Below the pieces are notes generated by a model, which saw only the letters and a list, made by a program, of their open reading frames with translations, had not been told where the DNA came from and ran no database searches. Of a stretch of 64,000 nt of DNA, positions 17,339-26,839 are shown one piece after another. Every line of letters starts with the position of its first letter. Within the stretch, counting starts at the first letter, position 1. A program made the translations under genes and the position numbers. Location: positions 666,946 to 730,945 of the forward strand of contig NZ_JAPWHE010000001.1 in assembly GCF_027214045.1 (NCBI RefSeq), in the 5' to 3' direction. This stretch comes from Castellaniella denitrificans. Its GTDB lineage: Bacteria; Pseudomonadota; Gammaproteobacteria; Burkholderiales; Burkholderiaceae_B.

Positions 17339-19933
17339 TCAGCCTGCGGCGCCGGTCGCGGACCGCCGCCGCGTGCGCACCACGTCGAGCCATGCCTCGA
17401 GCGGCATGGGACGGGCCAGCAGGTAGCCCTGCAGGGCATGGCAGTCGTGCTCGAACAGGAACCGGGACTGCGATTCGGTCTCCACGCCCTCGGCGACCAC
17501 GCGCAGGTTGAGCTGGTCGGCCATGGCCAGGATCAACTGGACGATGGCGATGCTGTCGCTGTCGTTGGGAATGTCCTGGACGAGGCTCTTGTCGATCTTC
17601 AGCTCATACAGCGGCAGGCGTTTCAGGTAAGCCAGGTTGGAATAGCCTGTGCCGAAATCGTCGATGGAAAAACGGATGCCCAGCCGGGACAGCGCCTGCA
17701 TGCGTTGGGCCACGGCCTGCATGTCCTGGATCAGCACGCCTTCGGTGATCTCGAAGATCAGCCGGTTGCCGGGGATGCCCTTGTTTGCCAGCGTGTCGCG
17801 CACGGACTCGATGAACTGGGGTTCCATCAGCCGGCGGGGACTGACGTTCAGGGACAGGGGGTAGGTTTCGCCTGCTTCCTGCAATGCCAGCAGTGCGTCG
17901 CAGGCGAACCGCAGGGACCAGGAGCCCAACAGGCCGATCAGGCCGGTTTCCTCGGCGATGGGAATGAACAGGGCGGGCGAGACTGCGCCTCGGGTGGGGT
18001 GATTCCAGCGGGCCAGCAGTTCGCCGCCGGTGACGCGCCCGTCACGACCGAACTGCGGCTGAACGTGCAGCGTGAGGTTCGGCGTACCGATGGCCTGCAG
18101 CAGGTCGTGCTCCAGCCAGAGCCGCTGCTCGACCTCGGATTGCAGGCCCCGCTCGTAGAACGTGACCTGGTTGCCGCCGTGCTGCTTGGCGCGGTGGGTG
18201 GCCATGTCGGCCTCGCGCATCACGGTGTCGGAGGTCTGGCCCTCGCCCTGGATCAGGGTCAGGCCGATACTGCCGGTGACGTAGGCGGGCTTGTCCTGGA
18301 TGGAGAATGCGCTGTTGCAGATGGCGAGCCGTATTTTCTCGGCCACGTGCATGGCGTTGCGGGCCGCGTCGCTGATGTGGTCGCCCAGACCGTTGAGCAG
18401 CACGATGAATTCGTCGGCGCTGACGCGCGACACCAGATCCCGGTCACGCACGCTGGCCCGCAAGCGGTCCGCGATGCCGCGCAGCACCTCGTCGCCGGTG
18501 CCGTGGCCATGCATGTCGTTGATCCGTTTGAAGCCGTCCAGGTCGATCAGCAGCAGCGCGCCGATGGGTCGCCCCTGGCGGGCCGACTCCAGCATCTGCG
18601 CCAGGTGCGCCAGCGCCGTGCGCCGGTTGGGCAGGCCGGTCAGCGTGTCGTAGACGGCCAGGTGGTGGGCTGTTTCCTCGGCGCGCAGGCGCTCGGTGAT
18701 GTCGGTGGCGACCGTGCAGATCGCCTCCAACGCGCCGTCCGGGGCGCGCATCGGCGCCTTGATTGTCAGAAAGGTGCGGGGCTCGCCGTTGCGCGGCCGG
18801 ACCGTCACCTGGGATACGCTGCGTTCCCTGGACTCGATGACGGCCTGGTCGCCGCGGCGGATGTTGGCCAGGGAGTCGGCGTCGGCGAGGACTTCGTCGT
18901 CGCGCAGGCCGATGAGCCGGCCTTCGTCCAGGCCCAGGAATTCCTCGTGCTTGCGGTTGGCGAAGGTATAGCGCCGGTCCAGGTCCTTGATGCTGACGGA
19001 GGCGTCGATGGCGTCCAGGATCGCGCCCAGGCGGCGTTCGGTGCGCCGCAGGAGCCGTCGCTGGCGGCCGAGCTGGATGCGCAGCGCCAGGGTGATGATC
19101 AGGGTCAGGGCCAGCAATCCGCTCAGGCCGGTGACGATCCAGGTGCCGTAGCGACTCAGCAGGGATTGGGTGCGCGGCAGGCGCCAGCTGTCCAGGGTGC
19201 GGTAGTAGAACGAACCCGGCTTGGCCTGCCAGGCGCTGAGGTGGCGGTCGATGGCCGCCAGCACCTCGGGGTGCCGCCCCTTGGGCGCGGCGTAGAAGGC
19301 CTGAGTGGGCTGGAAGATGATGGGCGTCGCGACGAGATTGTATTGCTGCGCGAACAGTTCGCCGACGTAGAAATCGGCCGCCACGGCGTCGTCCAGTTTG
19401 GACTGGACCCGCTGGAAGCCGATTTCGAGATTCTGCACGGCGTCGGCGCGGGCGTCGATTTTCAGGCCCGACAGGGTGCTCTTCAAGTAGTCCTGCTGGG
19501 TCGAGCCCGCCAGCACCGCAATCGAATGGCCCCGCAGATCCTCGATCGAGCGCAGGGCATGGTCGGTGCGGGCGTAGACCTGGGACCAGCTATGCATGGC
19601 CGGGACATGATGCAGGCCGAATGCCTGGGCGCGTTCCGGCGTGTAATAGACGTCGGGCAACAGATCGATCTTGCCGTCGGCCAGCAGCCGCATGCACTGT
19701 TCCCAGGTGCAGGCCTGGGTCCGGATCGTCCAGCCCTCGCGGCGCGCGATTTCGTTCAGCAGTTCGCCCAGGATTCCAGCGGGACGGCCATCCCGTGCGA
19801 TGTAGACGTCGGGTTTCTGGTCATAGATGCCGACATCCAGGGTCAGAGCGTGCGCGATCGACGCATGCATGCCCAGGCACAGCGCGAGGGCAGGCACGAG
19901 GATGCCGCGGTGCGGGCGATCGCGAGAGGCCAT
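17339..19933 (-). CDS. Periplasmic-sensor PAS-GGDEF-EAL protein, GGDEF degenerate
   Basis: The 864-residue protein has a signal or anchor helix (about 10-28), a family-3 solute-binding-like periplasmic domain (about 30-250), a membrane helix (264-285), a PAS domain (about 300-420), a GGDEF domain (about 425-595) and an EAL domain (about 610-855). The GGDEF signature reads S-A-D-E-F (505-509), so cyclase activity is unlikely. The EAL motif reads E-L-L (638-640), but 'FEITEGV', 'DDFGTGYS' (758-765), 'ELKIDKSLV' and 'AEGVET' are intact, so it probably acts as a phosphodiesterase controlled by a periplasmic ligand. The ATG at 19933 starts directly before the export helix. Confidence 0.93.
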   Translation of the reverse strand: MASRDRPHRGILVPALALCLGMHASIAHALTLDVGIYDQKPDVYIARDGRPAGILGELLNEIARREGWTIRTQACTWEQCMRLLADGKIDLLPDVYYTPERAQAFGLHHVPAMHSWSQVYARTDHALRSIEDLRGHSIAVLAGSTQQDYLKSTLSGLKIDARADAVQNLEIGFQRVQSKLDDAVAADFYVGELFAQQYNLVATPIIFQPTQAFYAAPKGRHPEVLAAIDRHLSAWQAKPGSFYYRTLDSWRLPRTQSLLSRYGTWIVTGLSGLLALTLIITLALRIQLGRQRRLLRRTERRLGAILDAIDASVSIKDLDRRYTFANRKHEEFLGLDEGRLIGLRDDEVLADADSLANIRRGDQAVIESRERSVSQVTVRPRNGEPRTFLTIKAPMRAPDGALEAICTVATDITERLRAEETAHHLAVYDTLTGLPNRRTALAHLAQMLESARQGRPIGALLLIDLDGFKRINDMHGHGTGDEVLRGIADRLRASVRDRDLVSRVSADEFIVLLNGLGDHISDAARNAMHVAEKIRLAICNSAFSIQDKPAYVTGSIGLTLIQGEGQTSDTVMREADMATHRAKQHGGNQVTFYERGLQSEVEQRLWLEHDLLQAIGTPNLTLHVQPQFGRDGRVTGGELLARWNHPTRGAVSPALFIPIAEETGLIGLLGSWSLRFACDALLALQEAGETYPLSLNVSPRRLMEPQFIESVRDTLANKGIPGNRLIFEITEGVLIQDMQAVAQRMQALSRLGIRFSIDDFGTGYSNLAYLKRLPLYELKIDKSLVQDIPNDSDSIAIVQLILAMADQLNLRVVAEGVETESQSRFLFEHDCHALQGYLLARPMPLEAWLDVVRTRRRSATGAAG

Positions 19934-20080
19934 AGGTTCAGTCTGGTATCCGGAAGTCCGGATCGGCGGCGCAAGGCCCCGGGATGGCGAGGGGCCGGCG
20001 CGTGCCGGAACGCTGGAACGGGTCTGAAAGCAGACATGATAGTGTCGATCGGCGCATGGCAAAGTGTTGTACTGCCCGCC

Positions 20081-20115
20081 GGATTGTCATCAATTGTAGA
20101 GATTGTGAACAATCC
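20081..20115. promoter_or_regulatory. Dyad with repeated ATTGT half-sites, candidate operator
   Basis: The palindrome GATTGT-GA-ACAATC (20101-20114) lies inside a larger GGATTGT...ACAATCC dyad (20081-20115), with a further ATTGT at 20093-20097. It is in the 289-base gap between the divergent sensor gene and kbl. The TTGTGAACAA core resembles operators of GntR-type regulators; the regulator is unknown. Confidence 0.45.
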
Positions 20116-20170
20116 GGGCATGCCGCGCCCCGGCGTTCCGTATCCCGGGCTGGCCGCGCGGGCCGCGGCG

Positions 20171-20176
20171 TACAAT
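20171..20176 (+). promoter_or_regulatory. Candidate -10 box of kbl-tdh
   Basis: TACAAT lies 47 bases upstream of the kbl ATG. The -35 region (20148-20153) is G+C-rich and poor, which would suit activated transcription. Confidence 0.35.
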
Positions 20177-20222
20177 GCCGGCACGTAGTCCCATTCCGAT
20201 GCATTCCCCCAAAAGGTGGATC

Positions 20223-21425
20223 ATGTCCCAGCAATTCCTTGCGGATGCGCGCGCCCGGATCGGGCGGTTGCGCGAAGACGGTTTTTACAAGTCCGAACGT
20301 GTCATCGCCAGCCAGCAGTCCGCGCATGTGCGGCTCGCCGACGGGGCCGACGTGCTGAATTTCTGCGCCAACAACTATCTGGGCCTGGCCAACGACCCGC
20401 GCCTGATCCAGGCGGCCGGCGCCGGCCTCGCAGCCGACGGGTTCGGCCTGGCGTCGGTGCGCTTCATCTGCGGCACGCAGACGGGGCACAAGGCCCTGGA
20501 GTCCGACCTGGCCCGCTGGCTGGGGATGGGGGACGCCATCCTGTATTCCAGTTGCTTCGACGCCAATGGCGGCCTGTTCGAGGCCCTGCTTGACGAACAG
20601 GACGCCATCGTCAGCGACGCCCTGAACCATGCCAGCATCATCGATGGCATCCGCCTGTGCAAGGCGCGTCGCTACCGCTACGCCAACAACGACATGGGCG
20701 ACCTGCGCGCGCAGCTCCAGGCGGCCCGCGACGGCGGGGCGCGACATGTCATGATCGCCACCGACGGGGTGTTCTCCATGGACGGCATCGTCGCCGATCT
20801 GGCGGCGATCTGCGATCTGGCCGACGAGTTCGATGCCCTGGTGATGGTGGATGATTCCCATGCCGTGGGTTTCATGGGCGCGGGCGGGCGCGGCACGCCG
20901 GAGCATTGCGGTGTCGAGGGCAGGGTCCATATTCTGACTGGAACGCTGGGCAAGGCGCTCGGCGGCGCCTCGGGCGGCTATGTCGCGGCCGATCCCGTGA
21001 TCGTCGATCTGCTGCGCCAGCGTTCGCGTCCCTACTTGTTTTCCAATACGCTTGCGCCGGCCATCGTGGCGGCGTCCCGACGGGTCCTGGAACTGCTCCA
21101 GGACGCCGAAGGCGCCGAACTGCGTGCCCGCGTTCACCGCAACGGTGCGCATTTCCGCCGCGAGATGCAGGCGCTGGGCTTCGACCTGGTGCCTGGAGAA
21201 CACCCGATCATTCCGGTCATGCTGGGCGACGCCGCCTTGGCCGGCCGCATGGCCGATGCGCTGCTGGCGCAGGGCATCTATGTGATCGGATTTTCCTTTC
21301 CGGTGGTGCCCAAGGGCCGTGCCCGCATCCGCACCCAGATGAGCGCGGCGCACATGCCCGAAGACATCGACCGCGCCGTTCAGGCCTTCGCCCATGTGGG
21401 CCGTGAACTGGGCGTGATCCGTTAA
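20223..21425 (+). CDS. kbl: 2-amino-3-ketobutyrate CoA ligase (glycine C-acetyltransferase)
   Basis: Kbl splits 2-amino-3-ketobutyrate with CoA into glycine and acetyl-CoA, the second step of threonine breakdown. The 400-residue protein is a PLP enzyme of the alpha-oxoamine synthase family; the PLP lysine is Lys244 in '[13 protein letters not shown]', the same position as in E. coli, and '[10 protein letters not shown]' holds the cofactor aspartate. The ATG at 20223 follows an AGGTGGA site. It is cotranscribed with tdh, which lies 78 bases downstream after a short repeat element. Confidence 0.97.
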   Translation: MSQQFLADARARIGRLREDGFYKSERVIASQQSAHVRLADGADVLNFCANNYLGLANDPRLIQAAGAGLAADGFGLASVRFICGTQTGHKALESDLARWLGMGDAILYSSCFDANGGLFEALLDEQDAIVSDALNHASIIDGIRLCKARRYRYANNDMGDLRAQLQAARDGGARHVMIATDGVFSMDGIVADLAAICDLADEFDALVMVDDSHAVGFMGAGGRGTPEHCGVEGRVHILTGTLGKALGGASGGYVAADPVIVDLLRQRSRPYLFSNTLAPAIVAASRRVLELLQDAEGAELRARVHRNGAHFRREMQALGFDLVPGEHPIIPVMLGDAALAGRMADALLAQGIYVIGFSFPVVPKGRARIRTQMSAAHMPEDIDRAVQAFAHVGRELGVIR

Positions 21426-21465
21426 ATCCGACTTTTCCGCCGCCGGCCGCCCCAAGGCGAACCAG

Positions 21466-21488
21466 GCAAGCCGAAGGCGCGGCGCGGG
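21466..21488 (+). repeat. Copy of the short intergenic element, upstream of tdh
   Basis: GCAAGCCGAAGGCGCGGCGC-GGG matches 8832-8854 in 21 of 23 positions. In both places it lies 15-22 bases before the start of an internal operon gene (here tdh, there grxD). It is probably a short dispersed repeat. Confidence 0.5.
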
Positions 21489-21503
21489 ATGATGGGAGAT
21501 TTC

Positions 21504-22544
21504 ATGAGAGCCTTGGCCAAAATGCAGCCCGCCGTCGGGCTGGAGCTGGTGGATGTCCCCAAGCCCGTCATCGGGCACAACGACCTGCTGATCCGCATCC
21601 GCAAGACCGCCATCTGCGGCACCGACATCCACATCTGGAAATGGGACGACTGGGCGGCGCGCACCATTCCCGTGCCCATGCATGTGGGCCATGAGTATGT
21701 GGGAGAGGTCGTCGAGATCGGCCAGGAAGTGCAGGGATTCCGGGTAGGCGACCGTGTGTCCGGCGAGGGCCACATCACGTGCGGTCATTGCCGCAACTGC
21801 CGCGCCGGCCGCCGGCACCTGTGCCGCAACACCCAGGGTGTGGGGGTGAACCGTCCAGGCGCCTTCGCCGACTATCTGGCGATCCCGGCCTTCAATGCCT
21901 TTCGCATTCCGGACGACGTGTCCGACGACCTGGCCGCGATCTTCGACCCTTACGGCAACGCCACCCATACGGCGCTGGCGTTCGACCTGGTGGGCGAGGA
22001 TGTGCTCATCACCGGCGCCGGCCCGATCGGCGCCATGGCGGCCGCGATCGCGCGCCACGTGGGCGCGCGCAACGTCGTCATCACCGACGTCAACGACTAT
22101 CGTCTGAACCTGGCCGCCCGCATGGGCGCCAGCCGCACAGTGAACGTGTCGCGCGAGAACCTGCGCGACGTGATGCGCGAATTGGGCATGACCGAGGGGT
22201 TCGACGTGGGCCTGGAAATGTCAGGCGTGCCCAGCGCCTTCGCCTCGATGCTGGACCAGATGAACCATGGCGGCAAGATCGCCATGCTGGGCATCCTGCC
22301 CGACGGCGTGGGCATCGACTGGAGCCAGGTGATTTTCAAGGGTCTGGAGATCAAGGGGATCTATGGCCGCCAGATGTTCGAGACCTGGTACAAGATGGTC
22401 GCCATGCTGCAAAGCGGCCTGGATCTGTCGCCTATCCTGACCCACCGGTATCCGGTGGCGGACTTCCGCCAGGGTTTCGACGCGATGCTGTCGGGCCAGA
22501 GCGGCAAGGTGATTCTGGACTGGATGAGCCAGGACACGGAATAG
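21504..22544 (+). CDS. tdh: L-threonine 3-dehydrogenase
   Basis: Tdh oxidises L-threonine to 2-amino-3-ketobutyrate with NAD+, feeding Kbl. The 346-residue protein is a zinc-dependent medium-chain dehydrogenase with catalytic Cys38 ('[11 protein letters not shown]'), 'GHEYVGEV', the structural zinc cysteines in '[15 protein letters not shown]' and the nucleotide loop 'GAGPIGAM'. The ATG at 21504 has a GGGAGA site upstream and gives the family start 'MRALAKM'. An 11-base-pair hairpin overlaps the stop codon, and a tandem repeat follows it. Confidence 0.97.
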   Translation: MRALAKMQPAVGLELVDVPKPVIGHNDLLIRIRKTAICGTDIHIWKWDDWAARTIPVPMHVGHEYVGEVVEIGQEVQGFRVGDRVSGEGHITCGHCRNCRAGRRHLCRNTQGVGVNRPGAFADYLAIPAFNAFRIPDDVSDDLAAIFDPYGNATHTALAFDLVGEDVLITGAGPIGAMAAAIARHVGARNVVITDVNDYRLNLAARMGASRTVNVSRENLRDVMRELGMTEGFDVGLEMSGVPSAFASMLDQMNHGGKIAMLGILPDGVGIDWSQVIFKGLEIKGIYGRQMFETWYKMVAMLQSGLDLSPILTHRYPVADFRQGFDAMLSGQSGKVILDWMSQDTE

Positions 22545-22562
22545 TCCCTGCGGACTATTCCG
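22537..22562. other. Hairpin spanning the tdh stop codon
   Basis: CGGAATAGTCC (22537-22547) pairs perfectly with GGACTATTCCG (22552-22562) around a CTGC loop, and the tdh TAG lies in the left arm. No T tract follows. It may protect the 3' end of the kbl-tdh message or form the end of the adjoining repeat block. Confidence 0.6.
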
Positions 22563-22686
22563 TGCCTGGCGAATCCGAGCGCCTTGCAAGGCGCGAGGTG
22601 GAGAGCTGCCCCGGCTGGAGATGTTCCGTGCCTGGCGAATCGGAGCGGCATGCAAGCCGCGAAGTGGAGAGCTGCCCCGGCTGGAG
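22558..22686. repeat. Two tandem copies of a 63-base repeat with internal palindrome
   Basis: Units at 22558-22620 and 22624-22686 share most bases, including the start TTCCGTGCCTGGCGAATC and the end GTGGAGAGCTGCCCCGGC-TGGAG. Each holds a central dyad: GCGCCTTGCAAGGCGC in the first and GCGGCATGCAAGCCGC in the second. The fourth base pair changes from C-G to G-C on both sides, so pairing is kept. The block fills most of the gap between the convergent tdh and asparaginase genes. Confidence 0.8.
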
Positions 22687-22695
22687 GCGGGCTGC

Positions 22696-23661
22696 TTACA
22701 GTCGCTGCAGCAGATCGCCGATTCCGGCGCGGTCCATGCCGCGCGCCAGCGCCAGCCGCAAGGCGATGCGCGCCTGCAGGGGATTGAGCGCATGGGCCGC
22801 CATCGGACCGCCATCGGCGTCGGTGACCGGCCCGTCCGGCACCCGGCTGGCGCGCACGCAGACCAGGCCGCGGCGGCTTGCCTGGGCGCAGCCCCGCACG
22901 GCGGCCGGGCTCAGGCTGCCGTTACCCATGGATGCCACGACGATGCCGCGCACGCCCGCCTGGATCGCGGCACCGTAGGCATGCGCAGGCGCATCCTGGT
23001 AGTCCAGGATGATGTCCACCGGGGGCAGGGTCCGCAGACCCGCCAGGGAAAACACCGCCGTCCCGGGCAGGTCGGGCCGCATGGCGTAGCGCACCCGGCC
23101 GTCGGTGACCGCGCCCAGGACGCCTGTGCCGTCCGTCCCGAAGGCGTCCACCCGGGTGGTGTGGCGCTTGACCGCATGCCGTGCGGCGACGATGCGATCG
23201 TTCATGACCACCAGCACGCCCCGGTCGCGGCTGGCCGGGGCGGCCGCCGCCAGCAGGGCATTGACCAGATTCAGCGGCCCGTCGGCGCTCAGGGCCGAGG
23301 CCGGGCGCATGGCGCCGACCAGCACGACGGGCTTGGGGGAGCGCACCGTCAGGTGCAGGAGGAAGGCGGTTTCCTCCAGGCTGTCGGTCCCGTGCGTGAT
23401 CACCACGCCGTCCACGTCCGGATCGCGCAAGTGGCGGTCCGCGGCGCGTGCCAGGCGCAGGACCTGGGCGGTGCCCAGGTCGCGGCTGTCCACGTTGAAC
23501 GGCTGCTCGCAACGGATATCGGCCACATCGGCCGCCCCCGGGATCGCCGCCAGCATGGCCTCGATCCCCTGGGTGACCCGGTAGCCGGTCAGCGTGCGGG
23601 CGTCGCCGGCCGTGGCGGCGATGGTGCCGCCCGTGCCGATCAGGACCAGACGTGGCCGCAT
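22696..23661 (-). CDS. L-asparaginase (type I/II asparaginase family)
   Basis: The 321-residue enzyme hydrolyses asparagine to aspartate and ammonia. The two catalytic threonine motifs are present: 'GTGGTIAA' with Thr13 and 'ITHGTDSLEETA' near residue 90; 'VLVGAMRPASALSADGP' is also typical. There is no signal peptide, so this is probably a cytoplasmic enzyme. The start at 23661 overlaps the last base of the gdhA stop (TGATG), so the two are translationally coupled; the longer frame to 23856 overlaps gdhA and is rejected. With glutamate dehydrogenase it forms a nitrogen-release pair. Confidence 0.93.
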   Translation of the reverse strand: MRPRLVLIGTGGTIAATAGDARTLTGYRVTQGIEAMLAAIPGAADVADIRCEQPFNVDSRDLGTAQVLRLARAADRHLRDPDVDGVVITHGTDSLEETAFLLHLTVRSPKPVVLVGAMRPASALSADGPLNLVNALLAAAAPASRDRGVLVVMNDRIVAARHAVKRHTTRVDAFGTDGTGVLGAVTDGRVRYAMRPDLPGTAVFSLAGLRTLPPVDIILDYQDAPAHAYGAAIQAGVRGIVVASMGNGSLSPAAVRGCAQASRRGLVCVRASRVPDGPVTDADGGPMAAHALNPLQARIALRLALARGMDRAGIGDLLQRL

Positions 23662-24950
23662 CAGGGGTACAGGCCGCGCACCTGGCGGGCTTCGAGGATG
23701 CGGGTGCAGGCCACGATGAAGGATGCCGTGCGCAGCGACACGCCGTGCTGGCGGGCCACCGCCGACACGGCCGCGTAGGCGGCGCGCATCATGGCTTCCA
23801 GGCGATGGTTGATTTCCTGTTCCGTCCAGAAGAAGCTGGAGAAGTCCTGCACCCATTCGAAATAGCTGACCGTGACGCCGCCCGCGTTGGCGACCACGTC
23901 GGGGACGATGATCGTGCCCTTGGCCGAGAGGATGTCGTCGGCCTCGGGGGTGGTGGGGCCGTTGGCGCCCTCGACCAGGATGCGGGTGCGGATCAGGTCG
24001 GCGTTGTCGTGGGTGATCTGGCCTTCCAGGGCGGCCGGGATCAGGATTTCGGTTTCCAGCGACCAGAATTCATCGGGGGTGAGCGTCTGGGCATCGGGGG
24101 CGCCCGCCACGCCGCCGTTTTCACGCACGTGGTCGAACAGGGCCAGGACGTTCAGGCCGTTGGCGTTGTGGACGATGCCGGTGTGGTCGTAGACCGCGAC
24201 GACCTTGGCGCCGGCCTCATGGAACAGGCGCCCGGCGGTGCCGCCCACGTTGCCGAAGCCCTGGATGGCGATGCGCGCGCCTTTGATGTCGATGCCGGAT
24301 TCCCGCGCGGCCTCGCAGGCCGCCACGTACACGCCGCGGCCCGTGGCCTCGACGCGGCCCAGGCTCCCGCCCAGGGACACCGGCTTGCCGGTGACCACGC
24401 CGGTGGCCGTAGAGCCCTCGTTCATCGAATAGGTGTCCATCATCCAGGCCATGGTCTGGGCGTTGGTGTTCACGTCGGGCGCGGGGATGTCCTTGTTGGG
24501 GCCGATGATCACGCCGATCTCGCTGGTGTAGCGGCGCGTGATGCGTTCCAGTTCGGCCTGGGAATATTTGCGCGGGTCGATGCGGATGCCGCCCTTGGCG
24601 CCACCGAAGGGCAGGTTCACGGCGGCGGACTTGACCGACATCCAGGCCGACAGCGCCATGACTTCGGACAGGGTGACGTCCTGGTGGTAGCGCACGCCGC
24701 CCTTGCCGGGACCGCGCGAAGTGTTGTGCTGAACCCGATAGCCCTCGAAATGGGCGATCGTGCCGTTGTCCAGTTCCACCGGCACGTCCACGATCAGGAT
24801 GCGCTTGGGACGCTTCAGGGTTTCGACCCAGCGCGCCAGGGAACCCAGGTAGGGCGTGACGCGGTCGACCTGTTCCAGATAGATGCCCCAGGGACCGGGG
24901 TGGGCCGGATCCAGGTAAGAGGGCAGGGCTTGGGCAATCGGTTCGGACAT
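23661..24950 (-). CDS. gdhA: Glu/Leu/Phe/Val-family (glutamate) dehydrogenase
   Basis: The 429-residue protein interconverts glutamate and 2-oxoglutarate plus ammonia. It has the catalytic lysine segment '[10 protein letters not shown]', '[10 protein letters not shown]', the '[13 protein letters not shown]' stretch and a Rossmann 'GFGNVGG'. Length and motifs suit the hexameric NAD-type enzyme of beta- and Gram-positive bacteria; cofactor choice cannot be read with certainty. The ATG at 24950 gives the expected N-terminus; the frame extends to 24992 without support. It is divergent from cysH and overlaps the asparaginase start by one base. Confidence 0.95.
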   Translation of the reverse strand: MSEPIAQALPSYLDPAHPGPWGIYLEQVDRVTPYLGSLARWVETLKRPKRILIVDVPVELDNGTIAHFEGYRVQHNTSRGPGKGGVRYHQDVTLSEVMALSAWMSVKSAAVNLPFGGAKGGIRIDPRKYSQAELERITRRYTSEIGVIIGPNKDIPAPDVNTNAQTMAWMMDTYSMNEGSTATGVVTGKPVSLGGSLGRVEATGRGVYVAACEAARESGIDIKGARIAIQGFGNVGGTAGRLFHEAGAKVVAVYDHTGIVHNANGLNVLALFDHVRENGGVAGAPDAQTLTPDEFWSLETEILIPAALEGQITHDNADLIRTRILVEGANGPTTPEADDILSAKGTIIVPDVVANAGGVTVSYFEWVQDFSSFFWTEQEINHRLEAMMRAAYAAVSAVARQHGVSLRTASFIVACTRILEARQVRGLYP

Positions 24951-25156
24951 GGTGTGCGGCCTTTTGTATGAGTGCAGAACAGTCAGGGACATACTACCGG
25001 CCCCATTTTAGTGCGGCGGCCGCGCGCTGTGTCCCGCGAAGAATGGGTGGAAGGGGCTCCGGTTATATCGAATCAACGTTTTTTTCGTTCCGCAAGGGAT
25101 GGCGGGCGGTCACACTGACCGCTTCCGCCGGCTGGACCGGCTCCTGGAGATCGATC

Positions 25157-25930
25157 GTGACGATGACGCTTTCCCCGCCGCTGGCGGCCCGCTGGGAGGC
25201 CCTGCTGGCCGGCCTCGCGCGCATCGCGGACGAGCACCCGGATGCGCTGCTGGCCTCGTCCATGGGGATCGAGGACACACTGCTGATCCATGCCGTGGCG
25301 CAACTGCCCCGCCCGCCGGCGGTCTTCATGCTCGATACCGGCCGCCTGCATGCCGAGACCCTGGCCATGGTGGGCGTCGTGCGTGAACGCTACGGCATCG
25401 AGACGCGTGTGATGCACCCCGATCCGCAGGCCGTGCGGGCCCATGTGGCCGCGCACGGCGAATTCGCCTTCTACGAAAGCGTGGCGCTGCGCAAGACCTG
25501 CTGCGGCATCCGCAAGGTCGAGCCGCTGCGTCGTGCGCTGGCGGGGCATTCGGCCTGGATCACCGGTCAGCGACGCGAACAATCGCCGACCCGGGTCGAA
25601 CTGCCGGAAACGCAGTGGGACGACCTCTTTGGCTTGCGGAAATTCAATCCCCTGGCGTTCTGGACGGCCGACGAGGTCTGGGGCGTGGCGCGCGCCCTGG
25701 ACGTGCCCCGCAACCCGTTGCACGAGCGGGGTTATCCCTCGATCGGCTGCGAGCCCTGTACGCGCGCCGTGCGTCCCGGCGAGGATCCGCGCGCCGGCCG
25801 CTGGTGGTGGGAACAGCGCGACAGCCGCGAATGCGGCCTGCACGCCGGCAATTTGCGGATGACTGGCACACCGGGCGCGCGTCCGCGCGCACGCCTTTCC
25901 TCGGACACCACGGAAGCACCGACATCATGA
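25157..25930 (+). CDS. cysH: Adenylyl-sulfate (APS) reductase, CysH family
   Basis: The enzyme reduces activated sulfate to sulfite using thioredoxin or glutathione. The 257-residue protein has Cys115-Cys116 ('KTCCGIRK') and C198-x-x-C201 ('GCEPC'), the four ligands of a [4Fe-4S] cluster found in the APS-using type, and the catalytic cysteine Cys226 in 'RECGLH'. The GTG at 25157 is chosen since GGAG at 25146-25149 is seven bases upstream; an ATG at 25163 is the alternative. The stop overlaps the cysD start (ATGA). Absence of a CysC domain nearby agrees with APS as substrate. Confidence 0.93.
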   Translation: MTMTLSPPLAARWEALLAGLARIADEHPDALLASSMGIEDTLLIHAVAQLPRPPAVFMLDTGRLHAETLAMVGVVRERYGIETRVMHPDPQAVRAHVAAHGEFAFYESVALRKTCCGIRKVEPLRRALAGHSAWITGQRREQSPTRVELPETQWDDLFGLRKFNPLAFWTADEVWGVARALDVPRNPLHERGYPSIGCEPCTRAVRPGEDPRAGRWWWEQRDSRECGLHAGNLRMTGTPGARPRARLSSDTTEAPTS

Positions 25931-26838
25931 GCACCGCCCTTCTCACCCGGACCCACCTCGACTGGCTGGAATCCGAAGCCATCCACATCCTGCGCGAGGT
26001 CGCCGCCGAATGCGCGCGGCCCGTGCTGCTGTTTTCCGGCGGCAAGGACTCCTGCGTGCTGTTGCGCCTGGCGGAAAAGGCCTTTCGCCCGGGGCGCTTT
26101 CCCTTCCCGTTGATGCACATCGACACGGGCCACAACTTTCCCGAGGTCATCGCCTTTCGCGACCGTCGGACGGCGGAACTGGGCGAGACGCTGATCGTGC
26201 GCGGCGTCGAGGACTCCATTGCGCGTGGCACGGTCGTGCTGCGCCATGCCAACGACTCGCGCAACGCGGCCCAGGCCACGACGCTGCTGGAAGCGATCGC
26301 GGAATTCGGTTTCGACGCTTGCGTCGGCGGCGCCCGCCGGGACGAGGAAAAGGCACGCGCCAAGGAGCGCATCTGCTCGTTTCGCGACGAGTTCGGCCAG
26401 TGGGATCCCAAGGCCCAGCGGCCGGAACTCTGGAATCTGTACAACACGCGCACGCACCCGGGCGAAAACATCCGTGTCTTTCCGATCTCGAACTGGACCG
26501 AACTGGACGTCTGGCAGTACATCGAGCGCGAAAACCTGGATCTTCCTTCGCTCTACTACGCGCACGACCGCGAGGTGGTCCGCCGCAACGGCCTGCTGGT
26601 CCCCGTCACGCCGCTGACCCCGCCGCGAGAGGGCGAGCCGGTCGAGCGCCTGAGCGTGCGTTTCCGCACGGTGGGCGACGTTTCCTGCACGTGTCCGGTG
26701 GCGTCCACGGCGGCCACGCCGGCCGACATCATCGCCGAGACGGCCGTCACCACCATCACCGAGCGCGGCGCCACGCGCATGGACGATCAGACCAGTGAGG
26801 CGTCGATGGAACGGCGCAAGAAACAAGGCTATTTCTGA
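25927..26838 (+). CDS. cysD: Sulfate adenylyltransferase subunit 2
   Basis: CysD is the catalytic subunit that joins sulfate and ATP into APS, driven by GTP hydrolysis on CysN. The 303-residue protein has the PP-loop S-G-G-K-D-S at residues 37-42, 'HIDTGHNFPE' and 'GGARRDEEKARAKERI', all characteristic, and ends with the conserved 'MERRKKQGYF'. It begins inside the cysH stop codon, so the two are coupled. An imperfect 86-base dyad separates it from cysN. Confidence 0.97.
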   Translation: MSTALLTRTHLDWLESEAIHILREVAAECARPVLLFSGGKDSCVLLRLAEKAFRPGRFPFPLMHIDTGHNFPEVIAFRDRRTAELGETLIVRGVEDSIARGTVVLRHANDSRNAAQATTLLEAIAEFGFDACVGGARRDEEKARAKERICSFRDEFGQWDPKAQRPELWNLYNTRTHPGENIRVFPISNWTELDVWQYIERENLDLPSLYYAHDREVVRRNGLLVPVTPLTPPREGEPVERLSVRFRTVGDVSCTCPVASTAATPADIIAETAVTTITERGATRMDDQTSEASMERRKKQGYF

Positions 26839-26839
26839 G

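Noticed and set aside
17318-20188. 956-codon plus-strand open frame over the GGDEF-EAL gene
   Set aside because: It is the antisense shadow of a gene with clear PAS, GGDEF and EAL motifs.
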